A DNA stretch of 64,000 bases from an uncultured Planktomarina sp. (GTDB lineage Bacteria > Pseudomonadota > Alphaproteobacteria > Rhodobacterales > Rhodobacteraceae), in the NCBI GenBank assembly GCA_943788425.1, contig CALSQF010000003.1:1-64000 (forward strand), given 5' to 3'. The notes beneath the pieces are model-generated. The model was not told where the DNA came from and ran no database searches. It worked only from the letters and a program-made list of their open reading frames with translations. Below are positions 18,240 through 26,449 of this stretch, one piece after another (the first letter of the stretch is position 1; the number at the start of each line of letters is the position of its first letter). The position numbers and the translations under genes were made by a program.

Positions 18240-20018
18240 CTAACTATGGGCCGGTTTCGGCCTTTCTTTGACCCTGAGCATATCAAGCAAAGTCATTACT
18301 CTGCTGAACATTACCTCGCCCCTCTCGTCCATATATCGGTCAGGGTAGCGCACGATGTCTGCGTCGACGCGGCAAGCGTAGCCTTGACCCATGACAATCT
18401 CCGACGCATCGACCATAAGTTTGGTGGTTTTAGCAATCACATCGATCTCTTCTGCGAGTGCGAACCGTACCAGAAACGCGTCGTGGATGGGACAGCAAAC
18501 TTCTACGCCAGCTTCCGTCAACATGCAGGCCGCCAACCTCATGATATCCGCACCCGTTGACTGCATCGGCCAGTTTAGCAAACTTCTGTCGTTTGGGTCC
18601 GGATCCCCGCGCAGCTGGATCTTCCAGCCAAGCGGTGTAACCAACGGCTCACCCATCAGGGCGTGCATTTGATTAGCCTCTGCCCACTTCCAGAATACGC
18701 GGTAGGTCATCTTGTGGCTGTTGAGCAGTCCATTAGCCTCTACTCTATGGATGCCTGCCCCAAGCGCGAGAGCCTCTGCCCCCATGCCATAGCCCACGCC
18801 CAAAACGATTTGTTTGCAGCGGTTGCGAACCTCTTTGTGGCTCGCCTTGGTGGCACCCTCCGGCGCAAGTCCAGCTTGGATTGCAAAAGCCATATAGGGG
18901 TCACCAGACTCGTAGGCTTGCCACATCTTCGGATCACCACTTAAAGCGGCTGCAATTGCAATTTCCTGACTTGAATAATCGACATATGCCAACCCATAGC
19001 CTTCCTCAGGTTTGATGAGCGACCTCAACCAAGCAGAATTACCAAATATAAACTTGGTGGTTGATGGTTGGTTGCGACCGGTTTTGGCGGCGAAGGGGCT
19101 AATCAGGGTACGGTTTCGCCCATCTGCTCCTATATGTAGCTTCAACGTTCGCATCTGAGCTAGAGTGACGCGCAATTCGTGTAGCGCCGCCACTTGGGTA
19201 TGGGACTTCGACATTTGACGAAAGGTTGCCTCGTCGAGTTTTAACTTGCCGTTATCAGTTTTGGGCCATGGGATAGCCTGTGCAGCGACCCAGCCGTCAA
19301 ACTTTGCTTGTTTGAAGGTTGAGCCCTCATAGATGCAATACTCCTGATCAACAGCTTCAATTAGCTGGAGGCACAATTCAGGCCAATACAGCATTAGACC
19401 AGCGAACAGTTCTGTATCCACTGGCGTTCCAGAAAACTCCATCTTCGCTACTGCAACAGTGTAGCGGCCGCGCAGTAGAGCTTGGGTGAGGGCAAGTTGG
19501 TCCGTTGCAATCTTTGGCCACATTTCCCTGAAAAGGTTACCGGTAATTTCGACATCTTCGGCGCAGTATTCAAGAATGTCAGTCTGCTGCTCAGCGGACG
19601 AAGGTCTGCCCGACATTATTAGATTACGCATGTCAGTCTTGTGGTTGGTATCCATTGTGGCTACGCCGAAAGCGCCCGCTGCGGCGAGCAGCCCATATCC
19701 AGATCTCGTAGCGTAGCCTACAGCCCCATTCGTCATCCGGCGATATTCTGGATAGAGATCAATGATGCGGGTAGGGAGGTCCCAACCAAGGCTCAGGAAG
19801 CAGTTCCACTCAGCCGAAGCAAAGTAGGCCACATATAAATACTTTGGCCCAAGTGGGAGGGGACATTGCATCCCCTCTTCTACCCACAAACGTGTCTGGC
19901 CGCCCGTTTTCAAAGACTTTGTAACCATACAAATGGGACGCTGCCGCTCCCCGTCTGCTGCGACAAACTCAAAGTCGAGAGCGATTACATCTTTATAGAG
20001 GTCCAGATAATTCATCAT
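18240..20018 (-). CDS. Family A DNA polymerase with 3'-5' exonuclease domain
   Basis: A 592-residue polymerase of an integrative element, with no 5' nuclease domain. The exonuclease shows D15-F-E17 and the YxxxD motif in EYCAEDVEIT (about residue 150). The polymerase shows motif A in YVDYSSQEIAIAAALSGD (usually DYSQIELR), motif B in RNRCKQIVLGVGYGMG, and motif C as CCPIHDAFLV. Motif C keeps the catalytic Asp but has Ala where cellular Pol I has Glu. It overlaps the preceding 196-aa gene by four bases (ATGA), suggesting those two proteins act together. Probable role: replication of the excised element. Confidence 0.9.
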   Translation of the reverse strand: MMNYLDLYKDVIALDFEFVAADGERQRPICMVTKSLKTGGQTRLWVEEGMQCPLPLGPKYLYVAYFASAEWNCFLSLGWDLPTRIIDLYPEYRRMTNGAVGYATRSGYGLLAAAGAFGVATMDTNHKTDMRNLIMSGRPSSAEQQTDILEYCAEDVEITGNLFREMWPKIATDQLALTQALLRGRYTVAVAKMEFSGTPVDTELFAGLMLYWPELCLQLIEAVDQEYCIYEGSTFKQAKFDGWVAAQAIPWPKTDNGKLKLDEATFRQMSKSHTQVAALHELRVTLAQMRTLKLHIGADGRNRTLISPFAAKTGRNQPSTTKFIFGNSAWLRSLIKPEEGYGLAYVDYSSQEIAIAAALSGDPKMWQAYESGDPYMAFAIQAGLAPEGATKASHKEVRNRCKQIVLGVGYGMGAEALALGAGIHRVEANGLLNSHKMTYRVFWKWAEANQMHALMGEPLVTPLGWKIQLRGDPDPNDRSLLNWPMQSTGADIMRLAACMLTEAGVEVCCPIHDAFLVRFALAEEIDVIAKTTKLMVDASEIVMGQGYACRVDADIVRYPDRYMDERGEVMFSRVMTLLDMLRVKERPKPAHS

Positions 20019-20605
20019 TCGTACCCCAATAACCGCTGGATCACGGGATGGTTCATATCGCGGATAATGCGCTCCTCGCCAAAACCAAGTTTGATAAGTT
20101 CACTAAGCGGAAGGTCTGGCCAATCGGGCTCGCTATCTGAGGAACTGGTGTGAATGGTGTATGCCCCTTCGGCCATATTGGCTGACATCCGCACCCACTT
20201 CGTTTCTGACAACCGTAGGGCTTCTAACGCGCTGGTGTTCCATAGGTTGTTGCGTTGGAACCCGTCTTCAGCTTGGCGGGGAGCCAGCCATAAGAAGGGG
20301 GTGCCCATCTTATCAACGCATAGCACTAGTAATTTTGGCTTGGTTTCCTCAACGAGCGCCTCGGTAACAGCGGGCATTACAAGGAATTCTTCTTTCATCA
20401 TCCCGCTGTTATACTCAATGATGTTAACCGGCAGCCTGTAAGTGGGTTCAGCGTGTGATCTGAAAAAGGCTGACTTCTTTGGCTTGCTAGTGAGTATATG
20501 GGTAAACTCCCTTCGAATACCGTCACCACTGCCATCCATTGTGTTTAGTGCACGAAACTGTGCGGGATCGAATGGATCAAGTTTCTTTTTGGGGTCCGTC
20601 GTCAT
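20015..20605 (-). CDS. Unknown protein coupled to the element polymerase
   Basis: A 196-residue soluble protein starting MTTDPKKKLDPFDPAQFRAL. The ATG at 20605 follows an AGGAA sequence at good spacing, so it is preferred to the in-frame ATG at 20623. No known domain is recognised. The middle (FLVMPAVTEALVEETKPKLLVLCVDKMGTPFLWLAPR) looks like a compact mixed alpha/beta fold. Its stop overlaps the polymerase start as ATGA. Coupling of this kind usually means partners made in fixed ratio, so a polymerase accessory or replication-initiation role is a reasonable guess, not more. Confidence 0.75.
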   Translation of the reverse strand: MTTDPKKKLDPFDPAQFRALNTMDGSGDGIRREFTHILTSKPKKSAFFRSHAEPTYRLPVNIIEYNSGMMKEEFLVMPAVTEALVEETKPKLLVLCVDKMGTPFLWLAPRQAEDGFQRNNLWNTSALEALRLSETKWVRMSANMAEGAYTIHTSSSDSEPDWPDLPLSELIKLGFGEERIIRDMNHPVIQRLLGYE

Positions 20606-20683
20606 ATTTATGTTCCTCATCATTGAGGCGCATGACCAGATCGGCTATACTCTAACGGTAACCTGAAAATTACACGCTAAGTT

Positions 20684-20711
20684 AAACTCACGGTCATCGC
20701 GCCGTGAGTTT
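20684..20711 (-). terminator. Hairpin after the AlpA-type gene
   Basis: Ten-base perfect stem AAACTCACGG/CCGTGAGTTT with an eight-base loop, directly after the AlpA-type stop on the minus strand and followed by a weak T-rich tract (TTTAACTT). Probably a partial terminator between the regulator and the replication genes. Confidence 0.5.
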
Positions 20712-20923
20712 TAGTTTGTGTTGCCGTTCCGTGACGCGAGTTTACTCTCGATCCAACTGTCCACTTCAGACTGCAGCCAAGCGACCCTGTTGCCGCCAAG
20801 ACGAATCCTGTTAGGAAATTTTCCAGATTTTTCTAGGCGCCAAATGTGGCTGGCCGAGTATGGTACTTGTTCCTGAACTTGGGGCAGGACGATAAATTTC
20901 TTAACGCTTGCGGTGTTGTCCAT
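20711..20923 (-). CDS. AlpA-family helix-turn-helix regulator / excisionase-like
   Basis: A 70-residue winged-helix protein: FIVLPQVQEQVPYSASHIWRLEKSGKFPNRIRLGGNRVAWLQSEVDSWI is the complete AlpA/MerR-like signature. Such proteins control integrase expression or act as excision factors in P4-like elements. The ATG at 20923 follows GAAGGAAAC and is chosen over the in-frame ATG at 20953. It stands between the integrase-side genes and the polymerase pair in an element that ends in a tRNA gene. Confidence 0.88.
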   Translation of the reverse strand: MDNTASVKKFIVLPQVQEQVPYSASHIWRLEKSGKFPNRIRLGGNRVAWLQSEVDSWIESKLASRNGNTN

Positions 20924-20984
20924 GGTGTTTCCTTCGCGGTTATAGACATGCAAACACCTTGGCCAAAATTTGAGCTATTTTCAT

Positions 20985-21001
20985 CGGGGGAAACTCCCCC
21001 A
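20985..21001 (-). terminator. GGGGG/CCCCC hairpin
   Basis: A short stem (CTGGGGGAG / TTCCCCC on the minus strand) between the small frameshifted gene and the AlpA-type gene, followed by GATGAAAATAG. It may attenuate transcription coming from the integrase. The T-run is poor, so confidence is limited. Confidence 0.35.
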
Positions 21002-21053
21002 GTTTATTAGTGAAACTATTTCAGTCATTTGATGGTAAAGTATTGAAAATTTC

Positions 21054-21375
21054 TTATTTTTTTACGTCGTGGGTTTGTTGTCTTCTGATAGCTTCGTCTG
21101 TGGACGTATTAATGCCCAAAGCCTTGAATAATGCTTCGAGGATTTGATGAAATGGTAGGTCACTCGCTATCCCATCTGCGTCTATAGTTTTTCCCTGTGG
21201 CACTGACATAGGCGGCGGCCAAAAAGGAAACTAAAACGCTCAAACGGTCTTTTGATGGTCGACCTTCTTTGGAGGACCCGATCAAGCGGTAGCCTCTCCT
21301 GTCTGATAGCGGCTTCATGTGAACGATGATGCGTTGGCGTAACTCTTGGGCTAATGCATTTATTCCAGACTTCAT
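21054..21375 (-). pseudogene. Small element gene with apparent frameshift
   Basis: The frame opening at 21375 (MKSGINALAQELRQRIIVHM...) reads to a stop at 21160. At a run of five A on the coding strand (positions 21188-21192) the other frame continues sensibly as GKTIDADGIASDLP then FHQILEALFKALGI, and ends at 21054. Removing one A would give a single protein of about 106 residues. Either the gene carries a one-base insertion or the A-run is a slippage site. The first start is eight bases after the stop of the 88-residue gene, so the two are coupled. No function is recognised. Confidence 0.5.
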
Positions 21376-21383
21376 CTTCTTTA

Positions 21384-21650
21384 TCAGGTAACGTCGGAAG
21401 ACGGTTTTGCCCCTTCCAGAAGGTTCGATCCTTCCAGCAAACCCTTTGTAGTCGTACTGACATTTTCAAGTATGTTTAGCAGAGTGTAGTTGGGCTTCTG
21501 ACATATCCGATTTATTTCCCTTAACTCTTTCGCAACCATGCTTGGTTCGTCTAAATCCAAATAAATCTCTATGGCAGAATATACTTGGTCTAGAAATTGG
21601 TTATAGTTATCTTCTGGAATGAGGTCTCTCACAGGCTCCATGGCTTGCAA
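21384..21650 (-). CDS. Element-encoded small hypothetical protein
   Basis: An 88-residue acidic, helical protein (MQAMEPVRDLIPEDNYNQFL start) located 41 bases after the integrase stop on the same strand. No family is recognised. It and the next frameshifted gene fill the usual place of small accessory genes between integrase and AlpA regulator in P4-type elements. Confidence 0.55.
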   Translation of the reverse strand: MQAMEPVRDLIPEDNYNQFLDQVYSAIEIYLDLDEPSMVAKELREINRICQKPNYTLLNILENVSTTTKGLLEGSNLLEGAKPSSDVT

Positions 21651-21691
21651 TAATTCTTCTCGGCTAAGAGCCGTTCTAGGCTTGGGCTCCC

Positions 21692-22849
21692 TTATTCATC
21701 TGCGACTAAATCCTCAATGAAATCGCCCCACCTCTGTAAGTGCGATCGCCGTTCTTCGAGATATTCTCCATGTTGGTAGATAGCAGCAACACCGCGTACC
21801 TGTCCGGTCACATGGTTCAATATTTTGTCTGCTATAACGGGGCTAATACCGAGCCTTTCAGTGCTGTGGGTGGCGAAGCTGCGGCGGAGATCGTGAAAGC
21901 GCCAATCGGCAACGCCACTGATAATATCAAGACGTTTTTTAACCTTACTAAAACCCGATACTGCCGTTGTTCCATTCGTGGTGAACAACAGGGTTTGTCC
22001 TTCGACCCTCGGCAAGGCTTGAATGATGTTCTGCGCCTGATCCGACAGTTGAATTTGATGGGACCTTTTATTCTTGGTTCTGCTTGCGGGCAGGTCCAAC
22101 GTACCATCTGCAATCGAGACCTCACTCCAGCTGGCCTGAGAGACTTCTCTGAGACGTGCACCCGTTAACAGTAGCAGCTGGAATATAGGTCCCCATGGAT
22201 AACCCATCTGTTTACATGCGGCCCAGATATTTTTCATCTCATCTAGAGTTAAAACACGATCACGGATTTTTTCTTTAGATGGTGGCCTGATGGCCTCTGC
22301 GGGCGATAGTTCGAGAATGTCTCGTTCCTTGCACCAAGAGAAGAAACGCTTTGTGAAAGCCAGAACCCGGTTAGCTGCCACTGGGCTGCCGGCATCTACG
22401 ATCTTGTCGATTAGCCTGTTCACATCGCGCTTGGTTATAGATGCAACGGGCATAGGGCCGAACGCGGGCAGGGCGTGCTTATACATGGCGACCTTCACTT
22501 GATGAACGCTTTTGTTTTTAGCCTGATCCTTTTTAAGCCATTCATCGAGGACAACGCGGAACAGGTCCGTTCTTCTCTGCCCCGCTGTTTGCCCATCTGC
22601 CATATCAGCAAGCACGTCGGGGGCTTTCAGTCGGGCGAGGGCCAGTGGTACCTCTGGATACCTGCCAAAAGTAGTTCGTAGCATGCGCCCTTTGATGCGC
22701 CGCATCATGAACCAGCTCTTTGTTCCTGACGTTGCGACCCGCAAGCCCAAACCCCGCACGCTGGCGTCGAACAGGTCGTAACGCTTGTCGGCAGGCTTTG
22801 CCTTCCTGACTGCGAGTTCCGTTAGAGGTTGTTGTGCGAGCTTGGGCAT
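21692..22849 (-). CDS. P4-type tyrosine integrase
   Basis: Tyrosine recombinase of 385 residues with an N-terminal DUF4102-type arm-binding domain (LTELAVRKAKPADKRYDLFDASVRGLGLRV), a central SAM-like core-binding domain, and a catalytic domain. The catalytic set is visible: Arg in GARLREV, HDLRR with the second Arg, LNHVTG, and the nucleophile Tyr in AIYQHGEYLEER. Its start lies 150 bases from the tRNA-Thr 3' fragment at 22999-23043, the expected place for an integrase that recombines at that tRNA. A 16-base direct repeat between gene and tRNA may be its arm sites. No truncation is apparent. Confidence 0.93.
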   Translation of the reverse strand: MPKLAQQPLTELAVRKAKPADKRYDLFDASVRGLGLRVATSGTKSWFMMRRIKGRMLRTTFGRYPEVPLALARLKAPDVLADMADGQTAGQRRTDLFRVVLDEWLKKDQAKNKSVHQVKVAMYKHALPAFGPMPVASITKRDVNRLIDKIVDAGSPVAANRVLAFTKRFFSWCKERDILELSPAEAIRPPSKEKIRDRVLTLDEMKNIWAACKQMGYPWGPIFQLLLLTGARLREVSQASWSEVSIADGTLDLPASRTKNKRSHQIQLSDQAQNIIQALPRVEGQTLLFTTNGTTAVSGFSKVKKRLDIISGVADWRFHDLRRSFATHSTERLGISPVIADKILNHVTGQVRGVAAIYQHGEYLEERRSHLQRWGDFIEDLVADE

Positions 22850-22902
22850 GGAGAGCCTTGGGTTACATATGGGTTACAAAAAGCATACGCTTTGATGCAA
22901 CG

Positions 22903-22981
22903 CCATGCAATGCTATGAGAGGTTATATTCCTGTAAGTAATCAAAAATATGAATAAAATGAATACCCATGCAATTCTATGA
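22903..22981. repeat. Pair of 16-base direct repeats beside attachment site
   Basis: CCATGCAATGCTATGA at 22903-22918 recurs as CCATGCAATTCTATGA at 22966-22981, one mismatch, offset 63 bases. Lying between the integrase start and the tRNA fragment, they are good candidates for integrase or excisionase arm-type sites. A GGGTTACA pair (22859-22878) lies next to them. Confidence 0.6.
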
Positions 22982-22998
22982 AAACAGGGGCCATGTAA

Positions 22999-23043
22999 TT
23001 TGTAATCAGTAGGTCCGCGGTTCGAGTCCGTGTGGGGGCACCA
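22999..23043 (+). other. attR: 3' half of tRNA-Thr(TGT)
   Basis: Forty-five bases match the anticodon loop (TTTGTAA), the variable and T-arm (GGTTCGAGTCC) and the acceptor end GGGGGC plus A and CCA of a tRNA-Thr with anticodon TGT. The 5' half is absent and AT-rich element DNA precedes it. This is the usual scar of an integrative element at a tRNA 3' end. The intact tRNA-Thr should lie at the other end of the element, but no second copy is in this window. Confidence 0.8.
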
Positions 23044-23625
23044 TATTAAGACACTATCAAACTGATAACATTAATTAATATATAAAAACGCTTTATCACG
23101 TTACGCTTGACGTTACACTTTTGAAATCGCACTAGCGACATAATGCATTCTGAGAATTACCTGTACAATCAAATTCCCTAAAGTCGCAGTCCTAAAGAGA
23201 TTCGTGTATTGGGGTAGGGGCGGGTCAAATCTCTAAGTGGTGATTTCTGAACCGGCGTGTGTAACGCGTGTTGTCTGCGTTTACGGAAACTTTGTATCAA
23301 TTCAATTTTAGGTTCGAGACTGTTGCTCACGCGCGCTGGCGCGCGAGGCGGCAATATTTAGGAGTTTTCATGCCGCTCTTTACCCTCTTTTTTGCTTTGC
23401 CGCAACGGTTTAGAAACTTTAAAAAGCTAAGTGAGCGGGTCCTTCTGGCACGACCGCCCTGCGGGTACGCGGAGTGCACGTATGCTTTCCAGTAACAGAA
23501 ATTTATTATAGGGGGGTGTTTCATAATGGAGATTGATATTTCTACAATTTCAGAAATTGCAGTCCATCTTTAAATATCGCACAAAAATGTGCTAGAAATC
23601 ATTAAAAAGTGGGTGGGTTTATTGT
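23044..23625. other. Gene-poor spacer right of attR
   Basis: About 580 bases with no convincing gene. It starts AT-rich, contains a GC-rich inverted patch (CGCGCGC/GCGCGCG near 23330), and ends at the IS6 terminal repeat of copy C. The 65-residue minus-strand frame at 23327-23524 shows no recognisable family. Confidence 0.4.
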
Positions 23626-24093
23626 GTGCTGTCAGACAAATTAGAACGGCACTTTCACGAGAAACTAACTTGAGACGGGGCGGGCAGTTTCGTAGTCTCA
23701 CCGTATGACAAAACGCTCTTCATTCAGGTACTTCAAAACGAGCCCTGAGATCACCCGGTTGGCGATGATGCTGTCCCCCCCTTTGGTTGACCATACCCGC
23801 TATATTTGCCACGCGCCCGCACGCCTGCGCGTCGGTGCAAACATGTTTGTTTTGGCATGCGGTTACGCGGCTATTTGCCTGCTGGCGCCACTCAGCTCCG
23901 CTGCAGGCGCTACGCAGGCTGGGTGTGGGGTTGAGGCTATCCGTGAAAGGCTGCAGGAACGCCACTTCTACTCATGCGACAATTTCCAGCTGAACCGTGC
24001 CGCTGCTCTCGCTGAGTGGCGTCAATTATTGAGTGCATAGATTTAGGTGCTACCAGCAATCTGATGGGTGTTCGCATTTGTTTGACACCTCCG
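23626..24093 (+). mobile_element. IS6-family remnant with replaced core (copy C)
   Basis: Begins TGTGCTGTCAGACAAA, a terminal-repeat variant. It has the left region and first about 22 codons of the transposase (23705 on), then about 170 unrelated GC-rich bases (about 23777-23955). It resumes with the transposase C-terminus (ERHFYSCDNFQLNRAAALAEWRQLLSA) and a decayed right end. The 111-residue frame at 23705 is a chimera and cannot be a transposase. The foreign core has a second, imperfect copy just downstream at about 24115-24170. Confidence 0.75.
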
Positions 24094-24226
24094 TTTGAAC
24101 CCATCCCCATTCATCTCGCTCGGCCAGTCTGATCCGCTACAGGCGCAACAGGGGCTGGGTCTGGGGTTGGGTTGGACGTGTGGGGCTGCAGGCACCCTCC
24201 TGCCTGCTCAGGTATAAATTAATTAA

Positions 24227-24976
24227 TCAGAAATTATAATTTAATCCGATAACAACAGATGCTGAACTTTTGCGCTCAACAATTGGGCTGTTAACTACAT
24301 TGCTGGGAAAGAAGTTGAAATTAACATTCGCAAACAAATCTACATGCTTATTGATCGGATGAAAGGTATTTATCGATAGATAGGGTAAAGTGGCACTACC
24401 GGGCGCATATCGAGTACGTTGATCAGAGACTTCACTGGAGTTCACGCCATAAAAATAGTTTGCACGCTTTCCATCATACCACTTAGCCCCTGCTGTAAAA
24501 ATAATTGGCTGTCCATAAATTGGAAAGAATTGGCTAAGTGATAAGTCAGCTGTATTTCCATTGTGTTCTGTTGTGAGTTCATTTCCGATTGCCAACTTAG
24601 CTTTTAGCCCACGCGACATTTGATATGACACATTTAGAACACCGTCATAAAAGTTGCTTCTTTTCATCCCAGCTAAATCAGTCGAATAGCTGCTTTTATA
24701 GGGCCTAAGATTGGGCTTTATAGAAGCACCTATGCTGACTTTTCCATCATCAAAGAATTTGTAAGACAATCCCTTCTCAAAGCTAACTGAAATTTTTTCA
24801 GAATTGTAGCTGAGGGATGGCATGAAGGCTGATCTAGTTTTATCGTTAGAATATATTGAGCTACCAGCGACGGCAACTAACCCAATGGAAAAATTTGAAT
24901 TCTCCTCAGCATGAGACGCGTTAACTGAAAAAATGACAGCCATTGACGCAGAAAATATTGACCAAAAAAGCTTCAT
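24227..24976 (-). CDS. MipA/OmpV family outer-membrane protein
   Basis: A 249-residue protein with a signal peptide (about residues 1-23, cleavage after SHA), alternating amphipathic strands, and a C-terminal GLNYNF that ends in Phe, as required for BAM-mediated barrel insertion. The pattern (GLVAVAGSSIYSN at the first strand, FFPIYGQ, and INTFHPINKH) fits the MipA/OmpV scaffold and porin-like family. Low GC and position between IS6 remnants suggest a recently acquired gene. Ligand unknown. Confidence 0.75.
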   Translation of the reverse strand: MKLFWSIFSASMAVIFSVNASHAEENSNFSIGLVAVAGSSIYSNDKTRSAFMPSLSYNSEKISVSFEKGLSYKFFDDGKVSIGASIKPNLRPYKSSYSTDLAGMKRSNFYDGVLNVSYQMSRGLKAKLAIGNELTTEHNGNTADLSLSQFFPIYGQPIIFTAGAKWYDGKRANYFYGVNSSEVSDQRTRYAPGSATLPYLSINTFHPINKHVDLFANVNFNFFPSNVVNSPIVERKSSASVVIGLNYNF

Positions 24977-25198
24977 TTATTTCATCCATTTATTTTTCCG
25001 TTGGACTACAAATAACGCTCTGGCTTCCAAATTCAAGACGATGCTGTACCCACAGGTTAAATGGTTTGGGTTTATAAAAACTTGCAATCGGCCGCCCAAC
25101 CCTATCACCCTTATCGGCCACTCTCTTAGGGGTGGATTGACGTGTAACTCTATTATCTAAATAGCTGCGCCCCTGCATCACAGATTTCGCGTGGTTTG

Positions 25199-25289
25199 CT
25201 CTCACTCAGTGGCGTCAATTATTGAGCGCATAGGTTCAGGCTGCGCAAGTAATCTGATGCGAGTTCTCATTAGTCTGAGAGCTCTGAGC
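25199..25289 (+). mobile_element. IS6-family right-end fragment (copy D)
   Basis: CTCAGTGGCGTCAATTATTG and the following GCGCATAGGTTCAGGCTGCGC, then TGATGCGAGTTCTCATTAGTCTGAGAG, correspond to the last codons and 3' end of the intact copy. The terminal GACAGCACC has decayed. Solo end, with no other IS6 sequence until 25473; the 180 bases between contain nothing identifiable. Confidence 0.7.
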
Positions 25290-25472
25290 GGTCAATTGCT
25301 TGCGCTGTCAATTCCGAAATACTTGACTGTTAAAGCACATGCGTCATTGTGGAATCCATAGCCCATTGGGGCACAGGTTTATTCATGTGATGGACGGTGG
25401 AATGCGCCAGAACGAGATCGATGATTTACGGGTTCGGCTCGTTTCACCTCCTAAAATGATAATTGGTGGCGC

Positions 25473-26289
25473 GGTACTGTCAGATAAAACTAACTTGAGA
25501 CGGGGCGGGCGGTTTTGTAGCCTCGCCGCATGACAAAACACTCCCCATTCAGGTACTTTAAAACGAGTCCTGAGATCATCCGCTTGGCTGTGATGCTGTA
25601 CGTTCGTTTTCCGCTCTCACTCCGTAACGTGGAAGATCTTCTGCACGAACGAGGCATTGAGATCAGCCACGAAACAGTTCGGTTTTGGTGGAATAGATTT
25701 GGTCCGATGTTTGCTGCTGAGATACGAAGAAACCGGGTTAGTCGGATGCGATCGTATTCGAACTGGCAGTGGCACCTGGACGAGGTCTTCGTGAAGATCA
25801 ACGGAGAGACGCATTACCTCTGGCGGGCCGTTGATCACGAAGGTGAGGTGCTTGAAAGTTATGTAACCAAGCGCCGAGACCGCAAGGCAGCATTGAAATT
25901 CCTCAGAAAAGCAATGAAGCGCTACGGCGGGCCAGAAGTAGTTGTGACGGACAAACTACGTTCCTATGGCGCTGCAATGAAAGTTGTTGGCAACGCGGAT
26001 CGGCAGGAAACGGGTCGCTGGGTAAATAATCGGGCTGAAAATTCCCACTTGCCGTTTCGACGACGAGAACGCGCTATGCTCCGCTTTCGACAGATGCGAT
26101 GTTTGCAAAAGTTCGCTGCAGTCCACTCTTCAGTCCACAACCATTTCAATCAGGAGCGCCACTTCTACTCACGAGACAATTTCAAGCTCAATCGAACCGC
26201 CGCTCTTACTGAGTGGCGCCAACTGTTGAGCGCATAGATTAAAGCTGCGCCAGCAATCCGATGCGAGTTCTCATTCGTCTGACAGCACC
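25473..26289 (+). mobile_element. IS6-family insertion sequence, apparently complete (copy E)
   Basis: An 817-base element bounded by GGTACTGTCAGATAAAA at the left and its imperfect inverse TTCGTCTGACAGCACC at the right, with one transposase gene filling it. Size, ends and gene are normal for IS6/IS26 relatives, which move by replicative cointegrate formation. The eight flanking bases differ (GGTGGCGC left, TTTGCTAC right), so there is no target duplication, as expected if the copy has taken part in rearrangement. It is the probable parent type of the other fragments here. Confidence 0.9.
25530..26237 (+). CDS. IS6-family DDE transposase
   Basis: A 235-residue transposase with an N-terminal HTH (LPLRNVEDLLHERGIEISHETVRFW region) and a complete DDE triad: Asp in WHLDEVFVKING, Asp in VVTDKLRSY, and Glu in NNRAENSHLPFRRRER. 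The usual YLWRAVDHEG and LRFRQMRCLQKF segments are present. Full length for the family and without interruption, so it may be active. The same protein, broken, is seen in copies A, C, F and H. Confidence 0.95.
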   Translation: MTKHSPFRYFKTSPEIIRLAVMLYVRFPLSLRNVEDLLHERGIEISHETVRFWWNRFGPMFAAEIRRNRVSRMRSYSNWQWHLDEVFVKINGETHYLWRAVDHEGEVLESYVTKRRDRKAALKFLRKAMKRYGGPEVVVTDKLRSYGAAMKVVGNADRQETGRWVNNRAENSHLPFRRRERAMLRFRQMRCLQKFAAVHSSVHNHFNQERHFYSRDNFKLNRTAALTEWRQLLSA

Positions 26290-26449
26290 TTTGCTACAAT
26301 CCGATACAAGTTTCTATTTGGCTGATATCGTCAGTAGTCACTTTCGAGGCCTTGTGAAAATTTATATTGGCGCCCAATATGCAGAGTTGGTTTCAACCAG
26401 TTTTTGTTACAAATTTTGTTGTTATTTTGACGCACAAACTATAGCGCAA

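Noticed and set aside
23327..23524. 65-residue minus-strand protein in the spacer after attR
   Set aside because: No recognisable family, no ribosome site and odd composition; probably chance.
23705..24040. 111-residue plus-strand gene
   Set aside because: It fuses IS6 transposase ends around unrelated filler and cannot be a functional protein of either.
25465..26297. Target-site duplication around the intact IS6 copy
   Set aside because: The eight bases on each side, GGTGGCGC and TTTGCTAC, do not match.
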